Of a stretch of DNA of 64,000 nt, positions 30,321 to 45,300 are shown piece after piece. The notes under the pieces are model-generated. The model saw nothing but the letters and a program-made list of their open reading frames with translations. It searched no databases and had not been told where the DNA came from. The number at the start of each line of letters is the position of its first letter. Position 1 is the stretch's first letter. This stretch comes from Antedon bifida (lineage: Eukaryota; Echinodermata; Crinoidea; Comatulida; Antedonidae): positions 25,484,501-25,548,500 of the forward strand of contig OY727094.1 in the NCBI GenBank assembly GCA_963402885.1. Direction: 5' to 3'. A program made the position numbers and the translations under genes.

Positions 30321-33300
30321 ATGGCGTCCGAAGATGGTAAGAGTTTGTTTCAGAAGTTTTCATTATAAATCTCTTAAATTACTATAATTTTGTTAGATAT
30401 TTAGGCTAATATTATTTTTAATAATACATTAGATGTTAAGATATATTGTAGATATTTAATTAAATTATTACGTTGGTTATTGAGCTCGTACTTTTTAGGA
30501 AAATGTTAATGCAGCCTCGTTCCATCCTCGTTCGTTGTGTGAAAACATTTTTATTTTTTTCAGCAGAAAAATATTGTGTTTCAAAATACTTGCGCGCGAG
30601 AAAAGTAAACATGAATATTCTTTGTAATTCAAGTATAATCATTATTAGAGAAAATTAATAATTTTACTGTTTTTAATTAGGTACAGTACATACGAATTAA
30701 AACTGCGTACCAGCTACCAATCATTTTGTCAAAAATGCTAGAGTCGAGGACTAGCTAGAGGCTAGCCTCCCCACTTTTTTTAGCTTAGGCACTGTCACGC
30801 CAAATGAGGTACCGCTGCCAAATGAGGTACCGCACTTAATTTGGCGTCTAAGGCGCCAAATTAGGTACTATTGCAAAATGAAGTTCTATTGTCATTTTTT
30901 AAAATACAGTTTATATAAAACAATCATATTTAAGCCAGTATTAAACTACAATATGTATTATGTGTTGTTACGCCTGTTATTAGATCACCATTACATTAAA
31001 TTAAATATAAAGCAGAAAATAGTTATCCTTTTTTGATTTTCGTCGAATAGATCGAAGCGGAAGTGCTTCGGTCATGGTCCGCAAATTATATGATACGCCG
31101 TGTGTGCCAAAATCTTTTTACTGCTTTTTAGTTGTGCTGCAGTGCAGATTGTCTGTGATCAAGCAGAATCTGAGGATTTACCTGTGCTTGGGGGTCTGTC
31201 TATCAAGGTACAACATTTCGACGAAGCCAATTTAATATTTTCATTTTTTTAAATATCTGTAGAATGCGTCGTCATTTATTCTGAAGCTAATACTGTAGGC
31301 CTATATACCGTAATCAGGCGGTATTAAGGCTAGTTCACGTACAGTAGAATTCACGTAGAATTATGTGGTGTTGTTGCTTGATTGTAAATTTCCCAGATTC
31401 TTCATTAGAAAAGAACTGATAAGTTAAGGTTAATTCTGGAACTGATATTAAGGAGTTTTTAGAACAGATATTAAGATGTCCTCTATAAACGGAGTCCTCA
31501 CAAACTCATATAAGAGGTCCTCTTGTGAAATCAGGTTCCCGTCGAATTTATTTCAGCTAAGTAGCTAAATTATCATGGATTTTGTACCCACCATTCCATC
31601 GATAGCTTTTTTTCTCTCTTTTGTGTCGCAAACATATTATTTAACACATTTGTTAATTCCCAATGTCGTTACAATTCATCAGTAACATTTTTACATTTAT
31701 CAATTCCGTATTTTACCTCCTATTTCATTAATGTTCATATTTTTCTATACACTTGACAATGATCATCATTATCATCTATATCTCGTTTTAAAATATTTTA
31801 CACATAAAGAATTTGTGAGATTTTCATTTGTTTGTTTTCATTTTACAACCCGGATTATACAATGTAATTTATATACAAGATGAAACGAAATAAAATCAGA
31901 TCAGTACCACCTGTAACTCGTATCACAGTGAATTCCTTTTCTGATAATCGTAGCAAATTAGAAATTATATTAGCATAATAGTATTTCTTAAAGCTAACCA
32001 TTTTTCTATACTTGTTTCTTTATTGTTATATGTTTCACCGTGATTCAATGTTATATAGCATATTGCTTTTAAATATAAATAGTGAAGGCTGCAAATGTGT
32101 AAATATAGGCCTAATCTACTATTCCATCGATATAGCTAATTAAATTACTGTATGTCAATAAATAATATATTAACTTGATTACAGTAGCATCCCACTCTCA
32201 TCACCCCACAAAGTATAACAGTGCATGCATGTTCCAAATTATGTACGACGTATAATTGATGGAACGAACAACCGAGATGAAAATAACGCATGCAATCTCC
32301 ATTGCAAAATTAGGTTCCATTTAAGTATAAATTCTAATATTCCCGACCTCAAAATAATTAGTGTTATAACTAACTGTATTTAGCTTCCTAGAATTTCGTC
32401 CACCCCTCCAAACGTGTTTCCAACATCGTATCAAACAAGGTGACCGACTTCATTGCAAAATTAGGTTCCATTGCATTATTGCGAATTTAAGGTTGTTCCC
32501 CCGACTTCGAAGTAATACTTGCTTAGAATTTCGCTCAAACTTTTTTCCCACATTGTAATATGATCTGAACAAACGACTTTATTGCAAAATTACGTTCAAT
32601 TGTTTGCGAATTCACGTTGTGTTCCCAACCTTAAAATAACTCATGTATTTAGCTTGCTTAGAATTTCGCTCACCACATTCCCGTCCAAACATTTTCTCAC
32701 ATCGATATGAACAAATGAGATGACGACTTCATTGCAAAATTAGGTTCAATTATTTGCGAATTCACGTGCTTTTTTCCAACCTCAAAATAAGTATCATGTA
32801 TTTAGCTTGCTTAGAATTTCGCTCACCCCATATTTCATCCAAAGTTTTTTCCCACATCATATGAACAAGATGACACGACTTCATTGCACAATTATGATCC
32901 ATTATTGCGAATTTATGTTCAAATGTTCCCGATATCAAGGTAAAAAGTACCAGCTGAATAAAATATCTCTAACATATTGCAAAATTAGTCTCTATTATTG
33001 GGAATGTTTCCGACATCAAAGATTGTTAAAACTTGATGAAAATGCCATTAGGATTGGTGAATTAATTAGTTAATTACCATTATTTATTTATTGTGATATG
33101 CATGTTCAACTGTTACCTTCTATTACGGTACGTGACATGAAAAGATTGATAACAAAAGAGAACAACGCAATATCTCAAAATTTGGTTTCATTATCTATTT
33201 ATGTTCTAAATGTTTCCGACCTTATGAGTTATTGTTTTGATGAAACAATCTGATGAATTTCCCTTCGAAGTAGGGCCTACCTGTAGCCTGGCATCCCTTA

Positions 33301-36300
33301 TTTATTTATTATAGGTCACACACACACACGTGTAACAAATGAGATGATGAAATTATAACAAATATCTAACTAACAATTTGCGACTTAAGTTCGCCATTAT
33401 TCCGAATTTATGTTTTAATGTTTCAGACATCAAAGTAAATATAGTGTTATACTGTAGGTATAATAAGTGAAATAAATGTGATCATGTAACTCATATTCTT
33501 AAAGAACTTATAAATAAAAAACATAAATAACATTATACATTTTAAAAAAACGGAATTGATTAAAAATGAAACTAAAAGATTAGGAAACTGTATAGTTAAG
33601 CAATGTTAAACAAAAAAATATATACAATATAATCAATAGAATAACGGGATACATTCATATTCAACGAATAATCATTTTAATTTGAAAACATAAACATAGA
33701 AATTCATAAAAACGAACAAAATAGTAACGGGAATAATGTACCGACGAAAGGAACGTCAAATCAAAATATTACTAGGAAATAATGCAGAAATGGCGTCCCA
33801 TAACTCAAACAATCAACGTTTTAGCGCTAAAGGCAAATTGTCCCAGACCATGTCCGCATAACATGCAGACGTGACTTCAGACACTTCCCTTTGGCGCTAA
33901 AACGAGTAGTCTTCTTTTCCAGCTGCTTAGAAAGGGGTCGGTAGGCTTCCCATCATGAATGTCGAGTTTTCTATATTTTTCGATGGCAGTACCTTTCGTT
34001 TTTTACACTAAAATCGTAAATTTTCGTCGTATGTTTCAGTTATAATGGTTTAATTTCATACAATGAATAAAGATTATTAGGTTAGAAATAGTTAAAAAAA
34101 GAAAAGTTAATAATTTTCAGTTTGTGTTTATTTGGAAATAAATAATATCAATATTTAATAACACGATTAGCTCGCCAGAAACGTGCTGCCAAATTAAGTG
34201 ACCTAGCCTTGTGCGATACAGACCACGCGCACCTCATTTGGCAATGTCACTTCATTTGGCGTTACAGGCACGACTAGTCGTAGGCCTCTGTGTAGGTCTG
34301 TATAGCCTGCGAAATCAGCGGACCGTGGGTGACTGGGCTTAGTCAGTGTTTGAGACTTGGTTGTTGGCAAGCTGGGTCAAAATTGCCTAGTAGTAGTAGG
34401 GCCTAGACTGGTCAACTTTGTGAATAATAATAAATCATTATTAATTATTAATAATTTTCTATTCAAATTGATATTTTGTTAATTAAATAATATGTAGGCC
34501 TAGCCTAAAAAAATACAGCTAGGCCCTATGATATGCCTATCAAATAAATTGTGAATTTTTGATAATTATCAATTACTCAATATTCAATAGGCCTACTGTA
34601 AAACTAGGCCTATGCCAAATTTTAATATTAATATTTAAATAGGCTAGCTAGGCCTAGTTCTATGTTGAACAATTGTATGCATAAACAGTACTTTTGTTTT
34701 CTTTTTTGATATTGTACCTGTATAATAACTTTCATAAATTTTATTTTATATATTTTCAGTGTTTTTTCTGTAATTTTCAGAAGGTTGTTTTACTACAATT
34801 ATGCACTTGTCAATTGAATAACCCATTTACAAACAAATTATTGACTCAGGGGTGCATCTAAAAAGCCTATGGTAGGTCTCATCAATGAAAAATGGTGTGT
34901 CAATGTCCGTCATTTTGCCACCTACAGTTAGTACCATATTAACAACATAGTGACAATGCGTAATAATGTGTGTGTAATAACTCATATGGTCACCTAAAAG
35001 TAAGCCTCTTTTTGGGCGCATTGGTTGCGTCATGGTATTCATAAGGTATGACGCATATCGGAAAAATGATGCAACACTCCCGGGGTTCGCATAGTGCCAG
35101 GTCATACAATTGACAAGTGCATTACTTTATCATATGGATATTTATATATATAATTATAATTTCACAATAAAAAGCTGATATGTCAATGTCTTTACAGATT
35201 TTGGAGCATTTATTGTGATAAAAGCAAAACAAGACTTTTTAAAGGGTCATAGATATGGACCATTTAAAGGTACCATCAACATTCTTGAAGAAAATAAGCT
35301 ACCACCAGCAAACTCATGGAAGGTACAGTTTCTTTTATTTATTTAATATTCACCTTGGGTCTGTTTCTGCCGCATAATACTGAATAAAACATTTATTTCA
35401 AAACAGATTAAAAATATAATTTTTATGTCAACTGCATTTCTGCTCATTTTTTGGTCCTATATAATCATTTAAATCAGTGGGTGGTCGTTGACGGAAAATG
35501 CAATGGGTACTGGCGGTCAATTTAAAAGTTACTGCAGTGTAGTTGACACAAGATAACCGTTATTTTGCATTGTAGCTAAAAGTTGCACAGCAATAAAATA
35601 ATAAATGTGTAAGTTGCAGGCTCATGACCGTGAGTTGATGGAACTCGATCCATCATAGCAATGCTAATAGTATGCTGGGATATTTAAAATAGAGCATGAT
35701 TTTAAATATAGCCCTGCTCGGTGCTTCTGTTTTCCAGACCACCTTGGGCTATATTTTGCCTTTCAACCTAGTCAATAATTGTATTTGCTAATCTTATTTA
35801 AACAGTATCTGGTGGGAGAGGGACAGCAGTGGATGGTGATTGAGTCACAGGATTCCAGCCTTCCTCAATGGTTCCGATTCATTAAACCAGCTAAGACAGA
35901 GGCAGAGAAGACTATCACATTAGTTCAACAAGGAAAAAAGTTTTTTCTGGAGGTATTGGTGCACACTATAAAATGACATTTAACCTGTCACCTGTACACC
36001 AATTTTTTTTGGTTTTTACAAATAATGTAAAGATGTGGTAATAATCGTTGTGTACAACTTAAATTTGGTTGTGTTTTGCATCCCATTTTTAAGGGTGCAA
36101 TGGTTGATGAGGCTATCAGCACTTTCAGCCTTGCCTGTTTAGTCGATATTTAGTGTGGTGGTTATTGGAAATAGTTTCATCATTTCGGAAAGATCAACCG
36201 TTCGTCTAATGCCTTGTATTGGATAAACACTTTTTTTGGCATGCGCTCAACCATGCTAATAGAAAATAATTGATTACACCCACTTGACCATGACGATAGC

Positions 36301-39300
36301 CACTTTTTATTGTTAACAGGCAGAATAAACATTGTAGAACGTAATATTATTTTTTTATTTATCTCTTTCTTTCTGTGCTCTGTATGTTCTGGGTTGACCA
36401 ACTAGCATAGGTGTTTAGTACCTGTTTGGTCTTTCCTTGCCCCCTTTTATAATAGTTTTATCTTCTTTGTATTGTATATGGCAGAAAATTGAATAAATAA
36501 AAAAAAATAAATCTGTAGAAATTTGTATGTTATTTAATTTTGCTATATTAAAATGTGCTCGTCACAGCACGGATTGATTATACCTAAGAAATTGAATATA
36601 AATGCTAATACTGATCCACACTTTTCAAACTGCTTTTCAATAATGTATTGTGATATTGTAGATTACTGAAGATATGACAATTGGTGATGAATACGCTATG
36701 ATGGGGTTGGTAAAAGAAGCTGGTGACGAAGAGGAACATGAACCACCAAAACGACGGAGAGGACGTCCAAGGAAGCAACCCCTGACAGATGAGCAGAAAG
36801 CTGCATTGACTCAAGTAGCTGTAAAAGATACGAAAGAGGTGGAGCAGCAGCACCAGCAAGATGTTTCTGATTTACCCGTGGAGTTCTTGAGCAGTAGAAG
36901 AAGCCGAAAGTGTGTTCTTTGTGGAAAATCATTTAATTCTTCCACGGTGTTCATGTCACACAGGCAAACTTGTGGAATCAAGTTAGATTTGGAAGACAGA
37001 GGTAAACATTTTTCAAATTATTTCTTTATTATTTAAAGCTCTGTCTACACTATCGAACTAGTTTAACAAAAAAGTGTGATGTGCCTAAATATGGTAGTGA
37101 TATGCTCAAATATGGTAGTGATATGACATCAACATGTCCATATATGGGCACATCACATTTTTTTGTCACTTTTTTAGATATAATATTTGGTTAAATGTAA
37201 TTAAAAATTTGTAATAGAAATCACTACAAAAACATGATTTCTCTTTGCCTAGACCGTTAAATATGTATTGTTCCCATAAAAAAATGTAATTATTTAAAGC
37301 CAAAAATAGTTAAATTGGCTGCTAATAAATGAATTGTTGGTTGAATTTACCCATTTATTTTGTCTTTTTTGAAGTGAAAACATTTTTCTTTTTTTCTACG
37401 GAAGTGATTAACTTTATTCAAACTACAAAATTGCCTATTCAAATCTAATTTGATTAATCTCCATTTTTTATGATTTTTTTGGTACAATGCATCTTTAATG
37501 GTCCATTGTGCCAAACATTAAAAAAATCTCTGAAGCTCATTCTCAACTATTATGCTTTGCTTTCGTTACTATTGTAATATTTTCAATTTTGAATAGAGGA
37601 TGGTGAAGACGTAGAAAAGGAGACTAACATAGAAATACCTGATGCTAACATGGAAGAAGGCCTTCTCTCAGAAGCTGAAGCCAAAGATGATGACCTGGAA
37701 GAGGAGGAATTTGAAGAAGGAATGGAAGAAGAAGAACAGGATGATGGTTCAGCTGTAATGGAACCTGAACCAGCTCCATTAGTGAAACGACCAAGAGGGC
37801 GTCCTCGTAAAGACGGCCGTCCACCAATCCCCAGACCAAAGAAACGCAAACGAAGAAAAAGAAAGAAACGCAATTTGTCTGATGATGAAGACGAAGAGTA
37901 TAACACAAATGTGTTAAAGATACCGAAAGATGAATGTATACCAACTTCTGCAGACCCTGAGAAATACCCTTTTACATGTGATTTATGTACCTTGACATTC
38001 CCGACAGAAACATGGATGACATATCATAGGGAATTGCATGCGAATCCTTCACTCACATACCTTATATGTGTTGTGTGTGATAAAGCTTTCCATTTTTTGA
38101 CCGAGATCAACGCTCACCAAGAGGAATGTCATCCTGATCTTAGTAAACGGCAGCGGACAATGTCGGAGAAGTTCCGGTGTGATATCTGCAAAAAAGCATT
38201 CAGGTCGCCAATACATCTAGAGCGCCATCGGAGGAGAGCTGCTGAAGAAGGTATGTGACCTATTTTAACAATAAATATACTGCTAAGAGAAGTTTTTAAC
38301 AATTTTATACACATTAACGTTGGATACACTTTATCATAGTATAAACTAAATCTCATTTTAGGCTTAAGGAGTTGAGTAGAAAAAGCCCTGAAATGAATGA
38401 AATACAAATAAAATGCCTTGAAAATTGAGAGGCCCTTTTGCTAAAAAATTCAGCCATACAGTACAGTAGGCTTGCTAAACATTTTTAGACATCTACCGCT
38501 CGATCAATGTAATTGTAAATGGACTTGTTTGTGGACGTGAAGTGTGAATGTATTTCATTTCAACCAGATTTTACGGTTGTACAGTTATAATATAGTGTTA
38601 TTTTGTTTTTTCTTGTTTTATAAGATCCATTACCAAAAGGGCCAGTGCAAGTCAAGTGTAAGTTCTGTGAGAAGAGTTTTTCAATGGAGCTAGGCCTGGA
38701 AAACCACACAGTCCGACTACATCCAGAGAAAAAAAGGCACCAATGTACAGAAAATGACTGTTTAGACACATTTGATTCCAAAGGTAAATTATATTGTTTG
38801 GAGGTTTGCATGGCGAAATCAAATGTTGATATAAATTTTGCGGTACACCACATGTATTAGTTCTGAAAAGAACTGTTGAGTTTCTCGACATTGCGATCAA
38901 TATGCTTTGATCGTCTCAGGAGTGAGGACAATCAAAGCATATTGGTACACATGGTGTACCGCAAAATTTATATCAACAAAGGTAAAATTATTTCACTAAA
39001 ATTTACAGAAATAAATGAGCAAGTAGTATACATACAGTCAACTCTCCCAGTGCGAGAATGCCAGAATTTACTGAAAACCAGGCACATTATAATACTGTAA
39101 TGTGTTTATACATTGGATTCTCCCAAAACTGAAATGCCCCTGTGCCCGCCTAAAAAACGTTTGGTTTTACGATTTATCGCAACATTCGGTTTTCTGGGTA
39201 ATCAATTTTGGTAGATTCCACTGTATTAGCTATGTACTGTAAAGTTTGCAGTATGTATGTCCAAAAATGGAAGAAAGTTAACAACCAAAACATCAGCAAC

Positions 39301-42300
39301 ATCAACATTCCTATCTTTACTTTTTCTTTTTGAAAACTCATGGTGTAGTATACATATATACAGTATACAGTATATATCGTACTATATTGTATCACCATGC
39401 AAAACCTCAATAATAATAATAACATGTTTATATTTTATTTATAAGATGAACGTTCAGAGCATTTAGTTAGTGAACACCAGTCACATCCTAAGCAGATCTA
39501 CAAATGTCCAGTGGAGAACTGCCAGAAGGCTTATACTACCATGGCTGCCCTCAACTACCATTATGAACTCCGACATACGGACAATAACAAGTAAGCTTTA
39601 GAATTTAGAATTTTAATTTTAAATCACATTACGATACCTATTTCCAATGAGCAGTTAAAACAAAACACACTATTTTTAAAATATTTCATGTGGTGTATAA
39701 TTATAAAAATAATGAATGTTTATGAATTGAATTGGAAGAATATTTTGAAGGACTGTCTGTCCTATTGAAGAAGGCTGACCCACGACTGACCTAGGTCAGG
39801 TCAATCACTTAGTCATCGATCATTGTCTGGACGGGTTGGGGAGCAAGGACACACATCACAATGTTTCCGCATGCGCACAATAAGTTCACATTCATTTATC
39901 GTTATTCGTCGCAAATCCCAAGCTACCTCTTGAACAAGGCTGAGCCGAGTTGAATAGGACAGTAAGGCTTTCAGGGAATTATTTTATATTTGGTTTTTAT
40001 CAAGGGTTATTGTTTTCATGAGTGTCCTGTCAAATTGTATAGTTCTGAGGGTCCCTATGATTTGGCTAGATGTATCCTTGTTTAAATAAATAAATAAATA
40101 AATTCAAATAAAAAAACATTATCTGTTCTTATATGTTATCTGTTTTAGTTTTAAAACATGACAGTATGCTTCATATCGGTTGGGTGACATCATTAAACGA
40201 TTACATTTTTTATCTTTTTACAGACCGTTCAGTTGCGAGATCTGTGGTAAATCCTGGATTAAGATTGGTCGATTGCGTGAGCATTTAAAGACTCACACTT
40301 TGGAAAAGAATGAACTTTGCGACACATGTGGACGTGCGTTCAAGTCGCGGCCAGAATTGAAGGACCACAAAATGGACGAACATTCTGAAAGTAAGTGAAA
40401 TGTTTTTTTTTATGAATATATTATTTTAAACAAAGCTATACAGTAAGTACCCTTTTCATGTAAAGTAAAATTAAGTAATTAATTAAAACCTATTTTTACA
40501 TACTAATTTGTGTTCCATATTTTTAAAAAAAAAGTAAATAAATACAATCTTATTAATATTGATTGATCGATATGTGTTTGGTATTTATTTCATTTATCTA
40601 CAAAAGTTTACTTTTGCCTATAGATAACCATAAGTTTGTATATATAACAGACATGTTAAAACAAATATGTATGTAGGTTTAATCTGTTTAAATGTCATGA
40701 GATTTTATCAAATCCACTAGATTTTGCAAATTGTACATTTTACATTATGACTTTCTTTTAGTTCAAATCAGTTGCTAGTATTTATTTTATATTACATCAT
40801 ACAGTATGTAACAAATCTTAACTTCATAATTCTGTTCTTTGTATTACCTGACAATTCTATAATTTGAAGAGAGTCCTCTATTCTTCATAATGGATCAAAA
40901 CTTATGTTTGACTCTGAAACACATTGCCATCCTATAGTGAATTAGAAGCACTCAGCTGTGTTGTAACTGTAAAGATAAGCATGTTTCTAACTAGATTGAA
41001 AATTTACTTTGGTCTGCTTCAAATTTTTTTTAAACAGTTTTAAGAAACGGGTTTTAGTCATTTATTTTGACGTAGCAGCTTCTGTTGTTAGTTTCTCAAA
41101 GTGAAACTCTCATTTAGTGATCGTTTGTGCTTGGTTAATGTAATAACGCCGTCATTTATACTTTTACGCCAGTCATTGACCTTTAGTGAGGTCATATTGA
41201 GATTGTGTTGCTCCAGAGAAACCATTATTAAAAACGGTTTTTACAATGGAGACTGAAAACAATTTAGTTTTTTTTTAAACCATTCATTAGTCGGTCAGTA
41301 GTGCCATTTTGGTGAAGAGGACAACAATTTTTTCCACATAATTGGTTCCCCAATCAATCGCTCTTGCCGAATGGCTAGCATATTTTTCGTGCAGAGAAAA
41401 AACATTTTTGTTGCCAGTACAGATAGACCCATAGTAATACGTACCATCACAGTAGGCTATTAAGAAAGGTTGTTTGTTCTGTGACGAATACTTTAGTACA
41501 TTTCTCAATGTTTTAATTTTTCCATCCTCAAGTCAATTTGTTTAATTTATTTTTAATATTCATTGGCCGCTTCAGTATTCTTTTTAAAATGTGCTTATGA
41601 AAAATTATGTTGTTCCTATTTTCTATAGAGTGTGTGCTTTACTACAATACAATGCTACTAATTGGAAGGTGAATCGAAAATCTAATCATTAAAAAAATTC
41701 TTAGTGCTGCAGCTGTATACTCTAGCTATTTGTCAGAAAATAAAAAAATGTCATTGCTGTTTATAAGTAATATATTTTAACCTTGTACCTTCTTTGACCA
41801 CAAGATATACTGTACAATGGATGTACTAATGAGGTTTATGTCTCTGTAATTTAAAGATTAATATCTGTGAATGTGACAAACTAAGGTATGTTAATGTTAG
41901 TTATTGATTTCATTCATCTGCGGACTATGCATTATTTATCATAGTTTATTTCTTGAGATTCTAGAAAAAGATGTTTTCTACCTAATAGCATTGTACACTG
42001 TTAATGCTGTGGTGAGCGTAGAGGTCATTAAACGTACATTTTATTACAGTGAACTTTAGTTTAGATTTCTCCATTTTGTGGATTATAAAAGATACCTTTC
42101 AAGCTGTTTTATACGGTAACAAATGGATTTTATTACTGTTCTTAGTAGTTTAGAGATTTTACTGTTTGTGGATTATACAGATATCTTTGCTTTTACAAGA
42201 ACATTTCAAAGCTGTGTGTTGAAAAATATATTTTATTACAATTTTTTAGTTTAGATATTTTTCTATTGTAGATGCTTTTGTCCCTTTAGATTTTATTTCA

Positions 42301-45300
42301 ATATTTTATTGCAGATCTTTAGTTTATAGAATAATACAAACACCTTTTGGTGCTTTTGGTTTGACACTGTTATTCACATGAATGTAGGTCGGTATAAAAT
42401 AATTTTTAGAATATATAGTTCTTTCTTCAGTTAGAGTTTTCTAATTGTAGATAGTACACCTAAATTTCCTTACATTTTAAAGTTGTTGCATATGAAGGTT
42501 AGTATTTTAAATTACACATCTATTTTACACACAGATTAGTTGCTATCTTAAAGATGATGTCAGTGTTTGAATATTTTTGTATTTAAATTGAATTGTTTTT
42601 TTTGGAAAAAAGTAAGTTTTATTTTTATCATCCATTATTATCAACTTGTGGCAGTGTATACCTTAAAATAATTGTCTTTTCTCAGTATTATTTCTGACTT
42701 ATGTTCAGGCAGAGATACAGGGTACATTCACATGTACGGCGTAAGAATGGCGTGACTATGCATGTCGTAAGGTAATTCACACCAAGATGTTCACACGACA
42801 TGCGCATTTGTTATTGAATGGTGTTAAACACAGTCCAAGTTTATCTTGCATTTTAAATGTAGCCCAGGTCAACACAATACCATTTTTATAATAATTTTCT
42901 CTTTAAAATTATTTTTAATAACCTTGAAAAGTATCCCAAGGGAAAATTTAATCTCAAAGGGAAAGTTGGCTAAACAATCTCAAAATGAAGCCAATATTTT
43001 TTATAATGAGGAAGTCATTCAAAGTATTGTTAAAATCATTTCAAGATTTTAAATCATAATATTTCATCATTATACATTGATTATTCTATAAGCCAAAATG
43101 ATTGACATTATTTAATAACCTACAGGATTATATTTCACATACTGTTGCTCTTAAAATTCAAAATTATTGATTTAAACATCTTATTGCACACTTGACAAGG
43201 TCTGTCAATATGTATCATATGATCAAATTTCAAATACTATAGTAGCCTACCATCTTATTCAGTTTAGATTACAAAAATAAATGCATTAATGAAATAGAAA
43301 TGTTTCAATGTAATTTTTACACATTCTATATATATTTAGTTTATATAGTTTATTGTTTCGGGAAGGCTTTATACACAGGGAAGCATATTTAGGATAACCC
43401 ATGCTATCAGAGTTTTAATTACATTTTAAACCTTTATATTTTTCCCGTTTTGTTTATGTGTAACTCTCAAATAGCTAAATAAACTTGCTTTCAGAGTTTT
43501 AATTAGTGCAACATTTTAAACCTTTTTATTTTAAATTTTTATGTTTTTGTAACAGTAACTCTGATTTATAACTAAATCAAGTTTCTATCACAGTTTTAAT
43601 TAGCGCTACATTTTAAATCTTTTTTTTACCTTTTCGTTTGTGTGTTAAATCTGATAAAGAACTAAAATAAAGTAAAATCAAATGTGAACATCATGGGAAT
43701 TTATGACTTGCTAATAAATAGTCTCAAACATGCTCTAAGTAAAAAAAATTCCGTATGTGCATGTTTTATGTGCTTTTTTAGAAATTATTGTAAATGATGA
43801 ATGTGACCTGAAGTTTATGTGCAATAAAGATGGTATTTTCAATTCAATATCAAATTCATAATGATTATTATAAAATTAAAATATAAATCTTATTAAATTA
43901 TAAATTTTTGCATGTAGTTGATTAATTTTATTTTGATTAATGGTAATTTTTTTATCTGATCATATCAAATATTGAATAATTTATGAGTGAAATCCTAAAC
44001 TAATCCCGACTGTTTCTTTGAATTTTGTAAGTTGTAATTGTAGTTTTACACTTAAAAACTCATTGTTGGGTATTAATAGTTTGGCTAGGTGGAAAGCTAA
44101 CTACAACTAGACATGAAACTCGTCACTTTGACGAGTTAGTTATCCGCACGACAAACGCCACGTGCACGTCATACGTTAGAATTTTGCACCCAGAAAAAGA
44201 TTATGGCATTATGACCTGATCTGAAGAATATGATATGTTGTTAGTGCTGAATTCTGTCAATTTTGTGTCATATAGTATATACAGTATAAACAGTATAATC
44301 TGTATACATATTACATACAGTGTAGAATAGGTGAAATTACGGGACCCGCCATTTATTCCATTTTTTAACATGGCGACGGTATCAAAATGAAACACTAAAA
44401 TACCAATTTCGGAAGGATATTATCTCAGCAACAACATATTAACATGTAGAAGAAATTTGAATACGTAAAATATAGATGCGCGCTCTTTTAAATGTGATGA
44501 ACTATGACGCAAAAGATGAAAATACAATTTTTTTTGTTCAACTGGCCATATGATGACGTCACAACGTCGGATTGGAAAAATTTTGATATGAATTCGTATT
44601 TACAATACAATAGCTTCCAGAAAACGTTTTAATCATGATTACCGCTTTTTATTCTGACGAGCTATAACAGATTGAAAGTTACTGTAAAGATGAAAATAAG
44701 TGACCCACGTTATTTACATTTTTAGACATGATGACGTCAAAAAAATTAAAATATTTTTAACCCATGCGAAAGGTAGTTGATTGACCTAAAAAATATCAAA
44801 ATCTGGGTTAAAATGAAAAACGGATAAGCGAAGATGCGCTCTATTAAATGTGATGCTCTATGACAAAAGATACAAAAATCCTATATTTTATATTCGCATG
44901 GCCATACGATGACGTCACAATGTCCTGTTAGCAATATTGATGCATGATACGATATCTACAACTCATCATCTTCCAGAATACGTAATAAAAATAACTTTTA
45001 CCGTTTAGTTTAGAAACTACGACTGTTTTAAAAAAGGTATAATTTTGACAAATTTTAAGGAATTTTTGAACTTTTTCATCAAAAACGTACGTAAATTATC
45101 CAATTCGACGTGCTGGTATGACGTTAATTTTAAGTCGAAATTGTTTAAAAGTTGGTAAAATTACTTGAAAAGGCTGGAAAAACATAAATCACGCAGAAAA
45201 AATTGTTTTTAACGCTACGTGCGCACCGCGCGCATAAAAATATGCGCGCGTGTGGGAATTTTTGACATGCTCAAAATGACATAAAACGCGTAGAAAGTTG

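Larger units (their letters stand above)
30796..34264. mobile_element. TIR-bounded DNA element of about 3.5 kb in the first intron of the PR/zinc-finger gene
   Basis: The left end CTGTCACGCCAAATGAGGTA and the complement of the right end (CTGTAACGCCAAATGAAGTG) are matching inverted repeats, each followed by further CCAAATGAGGT-type words. GCA immediately flanks both ends, a possible 3-bp target duplication. Inside are degenerate tandem repeats (32.3-33.0 kb) and GCGCTAAA inverted motifs near 33.83 and 33.89 kb. No transposase ORF was seen, so it would be non-autonomous. Confidence 0.5.

Noticed and set aside
34827..35105. 92-aa minus-strand ORF
   Set aside because: It lies wholly within the MITE bounded by 16-bp inverted repeats and shows no domain.
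37583..37944. Minus-strand Ser-rich ORFs of about 100 aa
   Set aside because: Antisense to the acidic and AT-hook region of the PR/zinc-finger gene.
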